Assembly (NCBI RefSeq): GCF_013201075.1 | Contig: NZ_CP053708.1 | Span: 3,043,501-3,107,500, forward strand | Direction: 5' to 3' | Length of the DNA: 64,000 nucleotides | Origin: Lichenicola cladoniae | GTDB taxonomy: Bacteria; Pseudomonadota; Alphaproteobacteria; Acetobacterales; Acetobacteraceae | In this document: positions 1 to 8,121 of the stretch, one piece after another | Layout: each line of letters opens with the position of its first letter | Position numbering within the stretch: the stretch's first letter is position 1 | Program-made: the position numbers and the translations under genes | Notes under the pieces: generated by a model | The model's input: only the letters and a program-made list of their open reading frames with translations | What the model was told of the DNA's origin: nothing | Databases searched by the model: none

Positions 1-53
1 TAAGCCACTATCATGGCGAGAAGCAGGGTTAAGCGATGCACGAGGTTCTCCAT
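1..53 (-). CDS. Possible 5' end of a gene running off the window
   Basis: An ATG on the minus strand opens a frame of 17 codons that continues past the window edge. The predicted start (MENLVHRLTLLLAMIVA) has a charged residue followed by a hydrophobic run, like a signal peptide or first membrane helix. No Shine-Dalgarno sequence is visible upstream, and the fragment is too short to assign to a family, so it may be a chance frame. Confidence 0.2.
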   Translation of the reverse strand, partial: MENLVHRLTLLLAMIVA

Positions 54-758
54 CTATGTTGCGCGCCTAAACGCCTAAGGCTTGAGCCCGTGCCCTAGCG
101 GCTAGATCAACTCCATCCTTCACCATAGAACAAACGGGCGCAGCAATGACTAACGCACTTTGGTAACGACAGGAAACGCCTTCTTGAGCCCGACAGTCCT
201 TCCCCTCCCATCGTCCGGTCTCGACGGTCAAAGTGGATCAGGTCAGCATTCTTTTCGACTTACCGGGGAGTGGAAAAAACCCGGACGATCACGCAGCCAG
301 AAATCGACCGAGTGGCAGACCGAGGCGGCCGTCGATGTCAGACTGCTGGATATCGCTGGAAATGGTTGCTTTCTCACGGTCCACTGCACTCAAGTCCCGG
401 AAAGTCCGACCGGTCCTTTTAAAACTTCAGTAAAGTCGACACTAGACTCGTGGAGCGATAACAGTGGGTTAAACTAGTTTCGACTGATTGATCTAACTTA
501 ATTCATATTGCAACGTTTTAAGCGACTTCGTCCAGAGTTTTGTGCAGTTAGATTAGCACCTGTCGCAGATATCCAGCAGCATTTCTCAAACATTGATCGT
601 CTAACGTACTCGAATCATGCGTTCCAGGTTCCACCGAATGACTGCAGCGCGACATCCAGACTCTCGTGCAACCTGACGTCGGATAGAAGGCGCGTATACC
701 GTTTGCGTCATTAAAATCAATCACCGCCCTACAGCGAAGCGACTGCTCGGGCTCGCTT
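54..758. other. No recognisable gene
   Basis: About 700 bases with only short open frames on both strands. None has recognisable domains, a convincing ribosome binding site or residue composition typical of a folded protein. The base composition looks lower in G+C than the rest of the window. I see no tRNA, terminator or repeat here. It reads like degraded or junction DNA upstream of the LysR gene. Confidence 0.5.
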
Positions 759-1697
759 TCAATCATTTGCAGGGTTTATCGCGACAGGTGCCTCCGCTCC
801 ATCGAACTGAACGAGAGGATTGGCCCTGAAATGCTCCCGTATGGCTTTAACGAAAATGGCTACGTTGGCTGATCCAATGCGCCGCGCCTGGTAGGCGACA
901 CTGATCGGCACCGGTGGCGCCATGAACTTCTGTAGCACAAGCGTGAGACGCTCGGCGTGCACGGCGTCCCAGACCTGGTAGGACAGCGTTCGTGCGATAC
1001 CAACACCAGCCTCTGCCGCTGTTATCGCTGCGTCGGCACCGTTGACAGTGAGGCGAGGCTCTACCCGTACTGTCTTTCTATCTGCGCCAAAGGGCCATTC
1101 ATTAACGGAACTGATACCTCCGAAGAGGATAATATCATGCGATGAAAGTGCTACCGGCGATGCCGGCACGCCGCGTTTTTGCAGATAGCCGGGGCTGGCG
1201 ACGAGGACCGGGGTGGCGAGACCCAGCGTGGGCGCGATCAGGCTGCTATCGGCAAGCTCACCGACGCAGACGGCAACGTCCACGCCTTCCTCGAAGAGAT
1301 GGACGTTGCGATCTGATAATGTGAGATGGATCGAGAGAGCCGGATGCTCGTGCAAAAGCGAATTCACGATCGGCAACACATACAGGCGTCCCAGCAGAAC
1401 CGGTGCGGTGACGCGTAAGGTACCGCGAGGTTTCGCATCTTCGCCGCGGACCCGCCGCTCCGCCATCTCCAAATCTTCAAGTATTTGTTTGCAGTCTTCC
1501 AGGTAGATTTGGCCGCGTTCCGTCAACTGCACCGATCGAGTGGTGCGGTTGAGCAACACTATGCCCAGCTTCTCTTCGACCTGTGAGATAGATCTGGTAA
1601 CGACGGAAGGCGACAGCCGCATGCGCCTAGCCGCTTCGGTGAAGCTGCTTTGTGTCGCGACAGAGACAAAAATGCGCATCGCTTCGAGACTGTCCAT
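759..1697 (-). CDS. LysR-family transcriptional regulator
   Basis: 312 residues, the normal LysR length. Residues about 1-60 form the winged helix-turn-helix (SFTEAARRMRLSPSVVTRSI region), and about 90-295 the periplasmic-binding-protein-like effector domain. Close relatives usually begin with the same MDSLEAMRIF-type start. The ATG lies only 5 bp from a perfect inverted repeat at 1702-1720 that fits a LysR box, so the gene is probably autoregulated and divergently controls the locus at 1814. A second copy of the same promoter module precedes the AhpD-like gene at 3752, making that gene a likely second target. The effector is unknown. No Shine-Dalgarno is evident, so the mRNA may be short-leadered. 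Confidence 0.92.
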   Translation of the reverse strand: MDSLEAMRIFVSVATQSSFTEAARRMRLSPSVVTRSISQVEEKLGIVLLNRTTRSVQLTERGQIYLEDCKQILEDLEMAERRVRGEDAKPRGTLRVTAPVLLGRLYVLPIVNSLLHEHPALSIHLTLSDRNVHLFEEGVDVAVCVGELADSSLIAPTLGLATPVLVASPGYLQKRGVPASPVALSSHDIILFGGISSVNEWPFGADRKTVRVEPRLTVNGADAAITAAEAGVGIARTLSYQVWDAVHAERLTLVLQKFMAPPVPISVAYQARRIGSANVAIFVKAIREHFRANPLVQFDGAEAPVAINPAND

Positions 1698-1701
1698 ATA
1701 C

Positions 1702-1720
1702 TATTGCTGAAACAGCAATA
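1702..1720. promoter_or_regulatory. Perfect inverted repeat, probable LysR operator
   Basis: TATTGCTG-AAA-CAGCAATA: two perfect 8-bp arms around a 3-bp centre, containing the T-N11-A pattern typical of LysR-type boxes. It sits between the lysR start codon (1697) and the divergent hydrolase remnant (1814). The sequence just to its right (TTTTGTCAAC...GGATTATCGCG) recurs at 3541-3600 with a less perfect repeat. Confidence 0.7.
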
Positions 1721-1813
1721 AGGTTTTGTCAACTCAACGGATTATCGCGTTAGCACTGCGGTCCTACACCTCCGGTCACGCCGCAACTGGCGGTCCACTC
1801 GTAGGAGAGACCA

Positions 1814-2118
1814 ATGTCAAGCAATACCGGTCCAACCCTTGACATCGCCCCTGCCGCCCAAGTCAAGCCAACGGTCATCCTTGTGCACGCGCCCTCCAAG
1901 AGGCGTCGATCTGGCATCAAGTGCCCGCCGGGCTCCAGCGTGAAGGCATCCCCGTCATCACCCACGCTGGCGATCACCCCGGGGTCAAGGGCCTCGTTTA
2001 CGCGGCCTCCCCTACGCTTGCAGTGGTCGAATCCACGACGGACACGCTTCAGCGTCTCTTCGCTGGTCACGGGGGAGCCAGGCACGATGCCCTGGCACGC
2101 GACGAAGTTAAAAGCTGA
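1814..2118 (+). pseudogene. Alpha/beta hydrolase remnant (frameshifted, internally deleted)
   Basis: The reading frame from ATG 1814 (good AGGAGAG site just upstream) gives a typical hydrolase beginning with KPTVILVHA. It then loses sense after about 25 codons. The homologous continuation (IWHQVPAGLQREGIPVIT) appears in the next frame, so at least one frameshift is present. Directly after PVIT comes HAGDHPGVKGLVYAA, which in intact EstC-like hydrolases lies after the GHSYGG nucleophile elbow. That elbow and the roughly 50 residues around it are therefore missing. The catalytic serine is gone and the product cannot be active. The tail after about 2015 does not resemble the family. Confidence 0.72.
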
Positions 2119-2400
2119 TCCCGAGGCGTAAAGAATCTTTAACAGTTTCGATGATGAGGCGGTAGCGGAGGCACTCCTTTCTTAGGCTCCCAAGGTTTAC
2201 CGGATCCAGGTGATCACCGAGACATAAAGCCCTGTAACGGTTGATCAAAGCGAAAGAGACGATGATCTGGGACGGCTTGGCGCGGTGTACAAGCCAGCCG
2301 CCCGTCCCTCCGCCCTCCTAGAATAGATTGTAATAAAACCTACAGCTAATTGCTAACACTTGGACTGGTATCTGATTTAACATTTCTGGAGACTTGGAAG

Positions 2401-3504
2401 ATGGACATTGATACGAGTGCGCTCTTTGCGCCGATCATCATAAACGGCCATACCCTGAAAAACCGCCTCGCTGTCGCGCCGATGACGCGCATCAGCGCGA
2501 CCCAGGACGGCCGGGCGACCGAGACCATGACCCGCTACTATGAGCGTTTCGCGCGGGGTGGCTTTGGGACAGTCAGCACCGAAGGCGTTTATACCGATCA
2601 GGCGTTCTCGCAGGGCTACGCCCATCAGCCCGGCATGACTGACGAAACGCAAGCCAATGCCTGGAAGCCTGTGGTGCGGGGCATCAAGGCGGAGGGCGCG
2701 TTCGCCATCGCCCAGGTAATGCATGCCGGCGCAATCAGCCAGGGCAACCGCTTTCGCGACACGACACTAGGGCCGTCCGCCGTCCAGCCGAAGGGCGAGC
2801 AAATGGCATTCTATCACGGCCATGGCCGCTACGCGTTACCGGCCGCGATGACTGAATCGCAGATCGCCGATGCCATCCACGGCTTTGCGGAGTCAGCAGG
2901 GCGCGCCATCGAGGTCGCAGGCTTTGACGCCATCGAGATCCATGGTGCCAACGGCTATCTTCTCGACCAGTTTTTGACCGCCTCTACCAACAAACGAGTG
3001 GATCGTTGGGGGGGCGCCACGCAGAACCGCGTGCGATTGATCCTCGAGACCTTCAAAGCGGTACGTTCCAAGGTTGGTGCCAAGGTGCCGGTGGGCGTCC
3101 GCATTTCGCAAGGCAAGGTGAACGATCACCATCAAAAATGGGCAGATGCAGAGCGCGACGCTGAAATCGTCTTTGGTAGCCTTGCGCAGGCTGGCGCGGA
3201 CTTTATCCATGTCACCGAATATGAGGCGTGGAAGCCGGCGTTTAAGCCCGGAGGTCCATCGTTGATGCACCTCGCCAAACGTTACGCACCCGAGGCGGAA
3301 ATCTTTGCCAATGGCGGTCTGCACAAAATCGAGCAGGCGATTGCGGCGCTGAATGATGGGGCCGATATCATCACCATCGCCCGTGGGGCATTGGCGAATC
3401 CGGACTTGCCGAGGCGTTTGTCTGATCGACGCATTCTTAACGACTTCGACCCGGCCATCCTCGGCCCCATCGCCAACATCAAGGATAGCGAGCTGGCGAT
3501 GTGA
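2401..3504 (+). CDS. NADH:flavin oxidoreductase (Old Yellow Enzyme family)
   Basis: 367 residues forming one FMN-binding TIM barrel. Visible motifs are the N-terminal phosphate/flavin loop VAPMTR, the catalytic pair in EIHGANGYLLDQF (His about 181, Asn about 184, the OYE His/Asn that holds the substrate carbonyl), and the C-terminal ANGGL / ARGALANPDLP flavin-binding strands. It should reduce alpha,beta-unsaturated carbonyls with NAD(P)H in the cytoplasm. I chose ATG 2401, where the OYE fold begins (MDIDTSALFAPI), over an in-frame start at 2350 that would add a non-homologous 17-residue leader. The 280 bases upstream carry no other gene. The substrate cannot be told. Confidence 0.92.
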   Translation: MDIDTSALFAPIIINGHTLKNRLAVAPMTRISATQDGRATETMTRYYERFARGGFGTVSTEGVYTDQAFSQGYAHQPGMTDETQANAWKPVVRGIKAEGAFAIAQVMHAGAISQGNRFRDTTLGPSAVQPKGEQMAFYHGHGRYALPAAMTESQIADAIHGFAESAGRAIEVAGFDAIEIHGANGYLLDQFLTASTNKRVDRWGGATQNRVRLILETFKAVRSKVGAKVPVGVRISQGKVNDHHQKWADAERDAEIVFGSLAQAGADFIHVTEYEAWKPAFKPGGPSLMHLAKRYAPEAEIFANGGLHKIEQAIAALNDGADIITIARGALANPDLPRRLSDRRILNDFDPAILGPIANIKDSELAM

Positions 3505-3540
3505 TGTCCTTACGACTGCCACGTGATCGAATGCCATCCA

Positions 3541-3600
3541 TAATTGCTGAGAACGCAATAGAGTTTTATCAACTTAGTGGATTATCGCGCCGGCAGTCGC
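3541..3600 (+). promoter_or_regulatory. Second copy of the LysR-type promoter module
   Basis: This segment repeats the 1702-1760 region: ATTGCTGA..CGCAAT, then (G)TTTTRTCAACT, then GGATTATCGCG, with similar spacing. The dyad is less perfect here than in the first copy. It lies upstream of the AhpD-like gene (start 3752), whose leader ends in the same AGGAGAGACC ribosome-binding segment used by the hydrolase remnant at 1814. Confidence 0.6.
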
Positions 3601-3751
3601 GGACTAGACTTCTATCGATCGAAGCAGATCGGAAGAGATCTCAAGGTCGGTGTTTTATTCGGTATTTCGTCCGATGCAGAAATTAAGACGATCGGATGAT
3701 GCTCTAGCTGTTAGTCACGCCGTAATTCATTCTTCAATTAAGGAGAGACCC

Positions 3752-4303
3752 ATGTCCCGCATTACCGTTCCTACCTACGAGACCGCCCCTTCCGCCTCGC
3801 AGCCTATGCTCGAAGCCGTGAAGAAGCAGCTCGGCGTTGTCCCGAATAGCTTCCGTGTGCTTTCCCTGAGCCCGGCAGCGTTGCAGGGCCTGCTCGGGCT
3901 GAATGCCGCCCTGGTGAAGGCGCTCGACCTTAAAACCCGTGAGCGGATCGCCATTGCAATTGCAATTGCGCAGAGTAATAGCTGCGACTACTGCCTCTCG
4001 GCGCACAGCTATATCGGCCTGAACCTCGCCAAGATCGATGCCGCTGAAATCGCCCTGAACCGCCAGGGTACCTCGTCCGAGCCTAAGGCAGCTGCCGCCG
4101 TAGCCTTTGCCGTAAAAGTCAACGAGAAGCGCGGCAAAATCAGCGATGCCGATGTGCAGGCTATCAAGGCAGCGGGGTTTAGCGACGCCCAGATCGTCGA
4201 AATTATTGCGGTCGTAGCTGAGAACATTTTCACAAACCTCATCAACATCGCTGCCGGCACCGAGATCGACTTTCCGGTCGTACATACCGCCGACGCAGCG
4301 TAA
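3752..4303 (+). CDS. Carboxymuconolactone decarboxylase / AhpD-like family protein
   Basis: 183 residues of the all-helical AhpD/CMD fold. The redox signature is CDYC...H (Cys about 78, Cys about 81, His about 85), the C-x2-C-x3-H arrangement of alkylhydroperoxidase-like proteins. It is therefore more likely a peroxidase-related thiol protein than a true decarboxylase. The start at ATG 3752 is fixed by AGGAGA at 3741-3746; an upstream in-frame start at 3650 would run through the leader. It follows a copy of the LysR-type promoter module, and a methyltransferase gene lies 130 bp downstream. Physiological partner unknown. Confidence 0.88.
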   Translation: MSRITVPTYETAPSASQPMLEAVKKQLGVVPNSFRVLSLSPAALQGLLGLNAALVKALDLKTRERIAIAIAIAQSNSCDYCLSAHSYIGLNLAKIDAAEIALNRQGTSSEPKAAAAVAFAVKVNEKRGKISDADVQAIKAAGFSDAQIVEIIAVVAENIFTNLINIAAGTEIDFPVVHTADAA

Positions 4304-4436
4304 TCGCTGAGGGGTTGGCGGCGCGTGTCGCAAACCCCTGGTGCCACTTGTGAACAATGCGACGTATGGGCCCAAAAGAAGTCGACCCGGTCGCGACACC
4401 GGCTCAAGGTAAGAGCCGGAACCGAAAGGCAGTTTG

Positions 4437-5306
4437 ATGAACTCTACCTCCAATGCCGACGCCCCTGTTGCACAGCAGGGATGGCTACCAAAGACGCCCG
4501 CTCCCGAAGACAATCCGCACATGACGATCGCCTTTGCACGCGCTTACGAGAAAACCGCCACGAGGATCATGGCGCCTGTCTCGTTTGCCGCGCTGCAGCG
4601 GATGGGGCCGATTGGGCGAGGGACGCGCATCATCGATATCGCAGCGGGTACGGGAGCATTGAGCATACCCGCCGCGCACTCGGGTGCCTCCGTGACCGCG
4701 ATCGACATCGCGCCGGGCATGGTCGAACTGCTGGCCGAACGCTTGAGGCCATTTCCCACGTCGGTGGCACACGTGATGGACGGGCAAACGCTGGACTTTC
4801 CTGACGAAAGTTTCGACGCTGCTGCGTCGATTGTCGGTGTCAGTATATTCGAGGATTGGAAGCGCGGCTTAGCAGAACAGGTGCGTGTCTTGCGGCGCGG
4901 CGGAAGGGCTGTTGTGGCAACGTGGCGCACCCTGCCCGGCGGGGGGCCGTTCGTCATCATGGCACAGGCACTGCGGACGATCTTTCCAGACCGGCCCCCG
5001 CCCACGCCACCCGAAGGTTTCCTGGTTCTCGCCGACCCCGACCGGATGGCGGACGCAATGCGGGATGCCGGCCTTGCCGACGTGAAGGTCGAGGAGATCG
5101 AGGCCGTATGGGAGGGACGCGCTGGCCCAGCGTATCTGGCTGAGCTTCGCGATCTGCATCCCTTCATGGGTCCTTACGCGGCGCTTGATGCTGACATGCG
5201 CGCCCGCCTGGACGAAGCGGTTCTGGCAGTCGTAGATCGAATGGCGGTAGACGACAGGATCGTCTTGACGACATCCGTCGTCTTGGCGACGGGAACACGG
5301 CCCTGA
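4437..5306 (+). CDS. Class I SAM-dependent methyltransferase
   Basis: 289 residues. The SAM-binding motif I is IIDIAAGTG at about residues 65-73, followed by the acidic strand end VTAIDIAPGM and the later motif DFPDESFDAAAS, all typical of Methyltransf_11/25 (UbiE-like) enzymes. The C-terminal 100 residues probably form the substrate lid. ATG 4437 has AAAGG about 9 bases upstream; the TTG just before it is less likely. It lies on the same strand as the AhpD-like gene. The methyl acceptor cannot be inferred. The fold assignment is firm. Confidence 0.85.
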   Translation: MNSTSNADAPVAQQGWLPKTPAPEDNPHMTIAFARAYEKTATRIMAPVSFAALQRMGPIGRGTRIIDIAAGTGALSIPAAHSGASVTAIDIAPGMVELLAERLRPFPTSVAHVMDGQTLDFPDESFDAAASIVGVSIFEDWKRGLAEQVRVLRRGGRAVVATWRTLPGGGPFVIMAQALRTIFPDRPPPTPPEGFLVLADPDRMADAMRDAGLADVKVEEIEAVWEGRAGPAYLAELRDLHPFMGPYAALDADMRARLDEAVLAVVDRMAVDDRIVLTTSVVLATGTRP

Positions 5307-5558
5307 TAGATGGCGGGTTGCTGAATACCAGACATGGTTATTCCATTTCTCAATCCCAATCGGAAGCGCCCTCCACATCCCGATTGTAGTTCTTATTTAA
5401 GACGAAGGCCGCCCTTCTCGATCTCAGCTCTCTATCGATCGAAACAACCATAAATGCGCTTCAGGAACACACTGCTTGTTATATCCTCGATAAAGCCGCG
5501 GAAGCGCGATAAGGCATGAGCTTCATTCTTAGAGAATAATAATGCCGAATACTTAATC

Positions 5559-5920
5559 CAGCGTGGCGGAAGTCAACAATCGTGTGGTCATCGAGCCTTT
5601 TGAAGGCGCCATCAATCACCGTAAGCCGGACGCCATTGCGCGTACCATAGCGTTCAACCGATATATCGATCGCGACGGCCCTTAAGGGGGTGGGCAGGAG
5701 TGCCGAGGATGGTACGCAGCGAATGCAGGCGATGTTTGATCGCGTCCCGGACTTCCACGTCGATCCGCTCAGCGTCGTAGCCGAGGGTAATATGGTCATC
5801 GTGCGTGGAATATGGTCCGGCACGGATACAGATACTTCTGCTCGCATTTCCTTTCGCGCATTCGTAGGCTCTCGTAGATCGCTATACCGGACACGTGCGC
5901 TACACGGGGTCGGTATATAG
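5559..5920 (+). pseudogene. SnoaL-like (NTF2-fold) protein remnant
   Basis: Two pieces of an NTF2/SnoaL-like protein lie in different frames. The first (EGAINHRKPDAIARTIAFNR..DRDGP, about 5575-5680) resembles the N-terminal helices. The second (MQAMFDRVPDFHVDPLSVVAEGNMVIVRGIWSGTDT, from about 5720) matches the central beta-sheet with its typical 'F-P-D-x-H..AEGD.V..R' pattern. A frameshift and stop separate them near 5683, and the C-terminal strands are not recognisable. No start codon with a ribosome binding site is evident. I infer a decayed gene; the family call rests on the second piece. Confidence 0.5.
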
Positions 5921-6028
5921 AACGGGCACGGATATACTCTAAGCTCTCCATGATTTGCCTGTAAGTAGGTGAAAATTGGCTTAAGTGCTTTTGCTGATGT
6001 GGCGTGGGTGGAATTGTGTTCCCAATAT

Positions 6029-6568
6029 TCATGGATCGACTGTATGCGTCGAAGATTCCAGCCTTTCAAAGGCATCCATCGGACAGTCGTAGCATCTTTC
6101 GTCACGGAGCCGACATATCGTCAGCGACAAAACAGCGTTGTCAGAAATACGCGTAAGCATTGTGTCGGCAATGCCGTCCAGAACGAGGTGGTCAGCATTC
6201 GGTACATTGCTCAAATGTTTCGATAAAACGCTGTTTTGTTGTTACAAGATCTCAGAAATACAATTCCCGCCTGCCTCAGTGAGTACTAGCGCCACTGCAC
6301 GACGGTCGCGGAGCGCTTTGGATCGAACAGAGAGCCCGGCTGCAACCAATCGATCGACAAGTCGTACCGTCCCTGGGTAGGACAAGCCTAGCACCCGTCG
6401 TAATTCATCGATCGACAGGCCGGTCGCGTGACCGATAATAACAACCGCCGCATTGGTTTTGCTACTGCCGGGGATCATCGGGGCGAATGTTGCGTTCTTC
6501 GTACGATCCATGGTGCCCATCGCCAATGCACCGAAAAGACTGACCATCCGGTCCAATAGTATGTTCAA
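6029..6568 (-). pseudogene. MarR-family regulator interrupted by one in-frame stop
   Basis: The frame encodes a MarR winged helix (SIDELRRVLGLSYPGTVRLVDRL recognition region, then RDRRAVALVLTEAG wing) up to a TAA at 6242-6244. The same frame then continues without a shift into a normal MarR C-terminal dimerisation helix ending in CRLRDERCYDCP, the conserved cysteine cluster of this subgroup. Read through, it is about 179 residues, close to normal. One base change (for example CAA or GAA to TAA) explains the break, so it is a recent nonsense mutation or a recoding case. The predicted start (TTG) is weak. It diverges from the DUF417 gene at 6677, its likely target. Confidence 0.78.
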
Positions 6569-6611
6569 AGGGTTGTTCTAATTTTCAACATAGTTTAAAG
6601 ATGTAGGCGTC

Positions 6612-6656
6612 GCGCATATATAATTACCTGTCTAATCATGAAGGCAGGTCATGCGC
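6612..6656. promoter_or_regulatory. Dyad elements between marR remnant and DUF417 gene
   Basis: The divergent intergenic region contains nested short inverted repeats: GCGCAT at 6612-6617 with ATGCGC at 6651-6656, and ACCTG at 6626-6630 with CAGGT at 6645-6649. They lie just upstream of the DUF417 start and could be the binding site of the MarR protein. The symmetry is imperfect, so this is only suggestive. Confidence 0.3.
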
Positions 6657-6676
6657 CATAATGAAAGCGAGGCACC

Positions 6677-7153
6677 ATGTTTCCGACATTACATATAGCT
6701 GAAAAGACGACTGGCTCTCGCGGGTCACTCGCGTTGCTGCGCTGGGCGTTGGTAGTCATCTTTCTCTGGTTCGGTTGCATGAAGTTCACGAGCTACGAAG
6801 CGATGGGCATCGCGCCGTTGATGCAGAACAGTCCGATCATGAGCTGGATTCCGGCCGTCTTCGGGGTGCAGGGTGCAAGCTATTTCATAGGCACCGCCGA
6901 GCTAGTGACAGCTGCTGCACTGATCATCGGTACTTTTAACAAAATGGCCTCCGCTTTTGGCGCGACGATGTCCTGCCTGGTCTATGCCGTGACACTAACA
7001 TTCTTCCTCAGCACGCCCGGCGTCGCCGAGCCGACCGCTGGCGGATTCCCGGCGATTTCGGCGGGAACCGGACAGTTCCTTTTGAAGGACCTAGTACTTC
7101 TTGCGGCATCAGCATGCCTTTTACTTGCGTCCATACGGCCAGCAGACGCGTGA
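6677..7153 (+). CDS. DUF417 (YkgB/RclC-like) inner-membrane protein
   Basis: 158 residues with four hydrophobic segments (about 20-40, 73-93, 96-117 and 136-154). Family marks are the FLWFGCMKFTSYEAMGIAPLMQNSP stretch after the first helix and the FLLSTPGV..P..GGFPA..GQFLLKDLVLL block near the end. DUF417 includes E. coli RclC, linked to survival of reactive chlorine stress; the biochemical activity is not established. The ATG has a GAGG-like site upstream. It is divergently placed from a marR gene that now carries a stop codon, so expression may be constitutive in this strain (inference). Confidence 0.85.
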   Translation: MFPTLHIAEKTTGSRGSLALLRWALVVIFLWFGCMKFTSYEAMGIAPLMQNSPIMSWIPAVFGVQGASYFIGTAELVTAAALIIGTFNKMASAFGATMSCLVYAVTLTFFLSTPGVAEPTAGGFPAISAGTGQFLLKDLVLLAASACLLLASIRPADA

Positions 7154-7158
7154 CAGCA

Positions 7159-7175
7159 AACACATGATAGCCGAC
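7159..7175 (+). repeat. 17-bp direct repeat, copy 1
   Basis: AACACATGATAGCCGAC occurs here and exactly again at 9448-9464. The pair brackets about 2.3 kb that includes the IS110 transposase gene. Flanking bases differ on both sides, so the identity ends sharply at 17 bp. Confidence 0.5.
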
Positions 7176-7369
7176 ACTCCCGACCAGCACCCGGGTCGCT
7201 TGATAGGCGTGGATACCCGCTGCCATTAGGTTCGGATAGACGTTGAGCCCGGCAACGAGTTTTCAATTCTAGTCGAGCCGCCGAACACTACATCTAGTCC
7301 CATCGAAAAACGGTCTCATATCGGCTTACTAAAAGCCCGCGCTGCATCCGGCCCCGGAGACCGGCGACA

Positions 7370-7438
7370 ACCCTCCGGAAACTATATTGGGAACCTCATT
7401 ACTCGATATCCCCATGTTGAGATGAGTTTCCGGAGGGT
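7370..7438. repeat. 14-bp perfect inverted repeat around 41 bases
   Basis: ACCCTCCGGAAACT at 7370-7383 and its exact reverse complement at 7425-7438. The arms are too far apart and have no T-run, so it is not an obvious terminator. It may be a binding site pair or the remains of a mobile element's ends. It lies in a stretch of about 1 kb (7154-8121) with no recognised gene. Confidence 0.6.
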
Positions 7439-7491
7439 CGCATGTTAACGAACCATTGCATGCCAAGCATCGGTTGTACTACATCTCTCCA

Positions 7492-7764
7492 CTACATGCC
7501 GGGCAGATGCGATGGGTGAGTTACAGCCTGTTCGATCTCTCGACGCGTCAACTCGGTATCAATGCGGAGGCCGCGCAGATGAGCCTCTTGGTCGGACATG
7601 GGGCCGGTCAGACTTGTCTTCGAAGCGACGATCGCACAGTCTAAGGAGGCAATGAGGGTCGGATTGCTGCTCCGCACAGCTTCGGCCTGCAGCCTGTCAC
7701 GCACCTCACTACCAAGGTTGCGACCTTCGAGATCCATAGTATCCAGCCTGTGGCCACTCTGCAT
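7492..7764 (-). CDS. Hypothetical protein, doubtful
   Basis: A 90-residue frame, soluble in character (LEGRNLGSEVRDRLQAEAVRSS.., RIDTELTRREIEQAVTHPS), with an amino-acid balance less biased than the shadow frames around it. I do not recognise a family, and no clear Shine-Dalgarno precedes the ATG. The surrounding 7154-8121 stretch contains nothing else I can support, so this may be a fragment of a lost gene between the DUF417 gene and the insertion sequence. Confidence 0.25.
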   Translation of the reverse strand: MQSGHRLDTMDLEGRNLGSEVRDRLQAEAVRSSNPTLIASLDCAIVASKTSLTGPMSDQEAHLRGLRIDTELTRREIEQAVTHPSHLPGM

Positions 7765-8121
7765 GAAGGGGTCACTACACTCCGGGACTAAACACCTCTA
7801 ATGTTCGCCACTTCAAGCTGCAGGCATGGTGAATCTGCGCCCGTATGACAGGCTGTTCAGCATAGCCGCAGCTGGGTAAGGCAGGAGGCACGATCATGAA
7901 ACGACGGTTGATCATGCTCTGATACGCGGGTTGGTTACCGCCGGACCGGGGATACGTCGCGGAGCGTCCTCTGTCTAGAAAACCAGCGTCGGACAAAAAT
8001 CCGGCTGTAGATGTTTCCGAGGGTTCTCCTGGCCGTGACCGTGCCTCCAGCCCTGCCCAGCTTTGGATGCATCGAGGTGCTGCTGTTCTCCTTACCGTCG
8101 TGTTCAATCAGATAAAACAGA

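Noticed and set aside
160-477. 105-codon frame in the first kilobase
   Set aside because: No homologous motif, no ribosome site and low-complexity composition; not listed as a gene.
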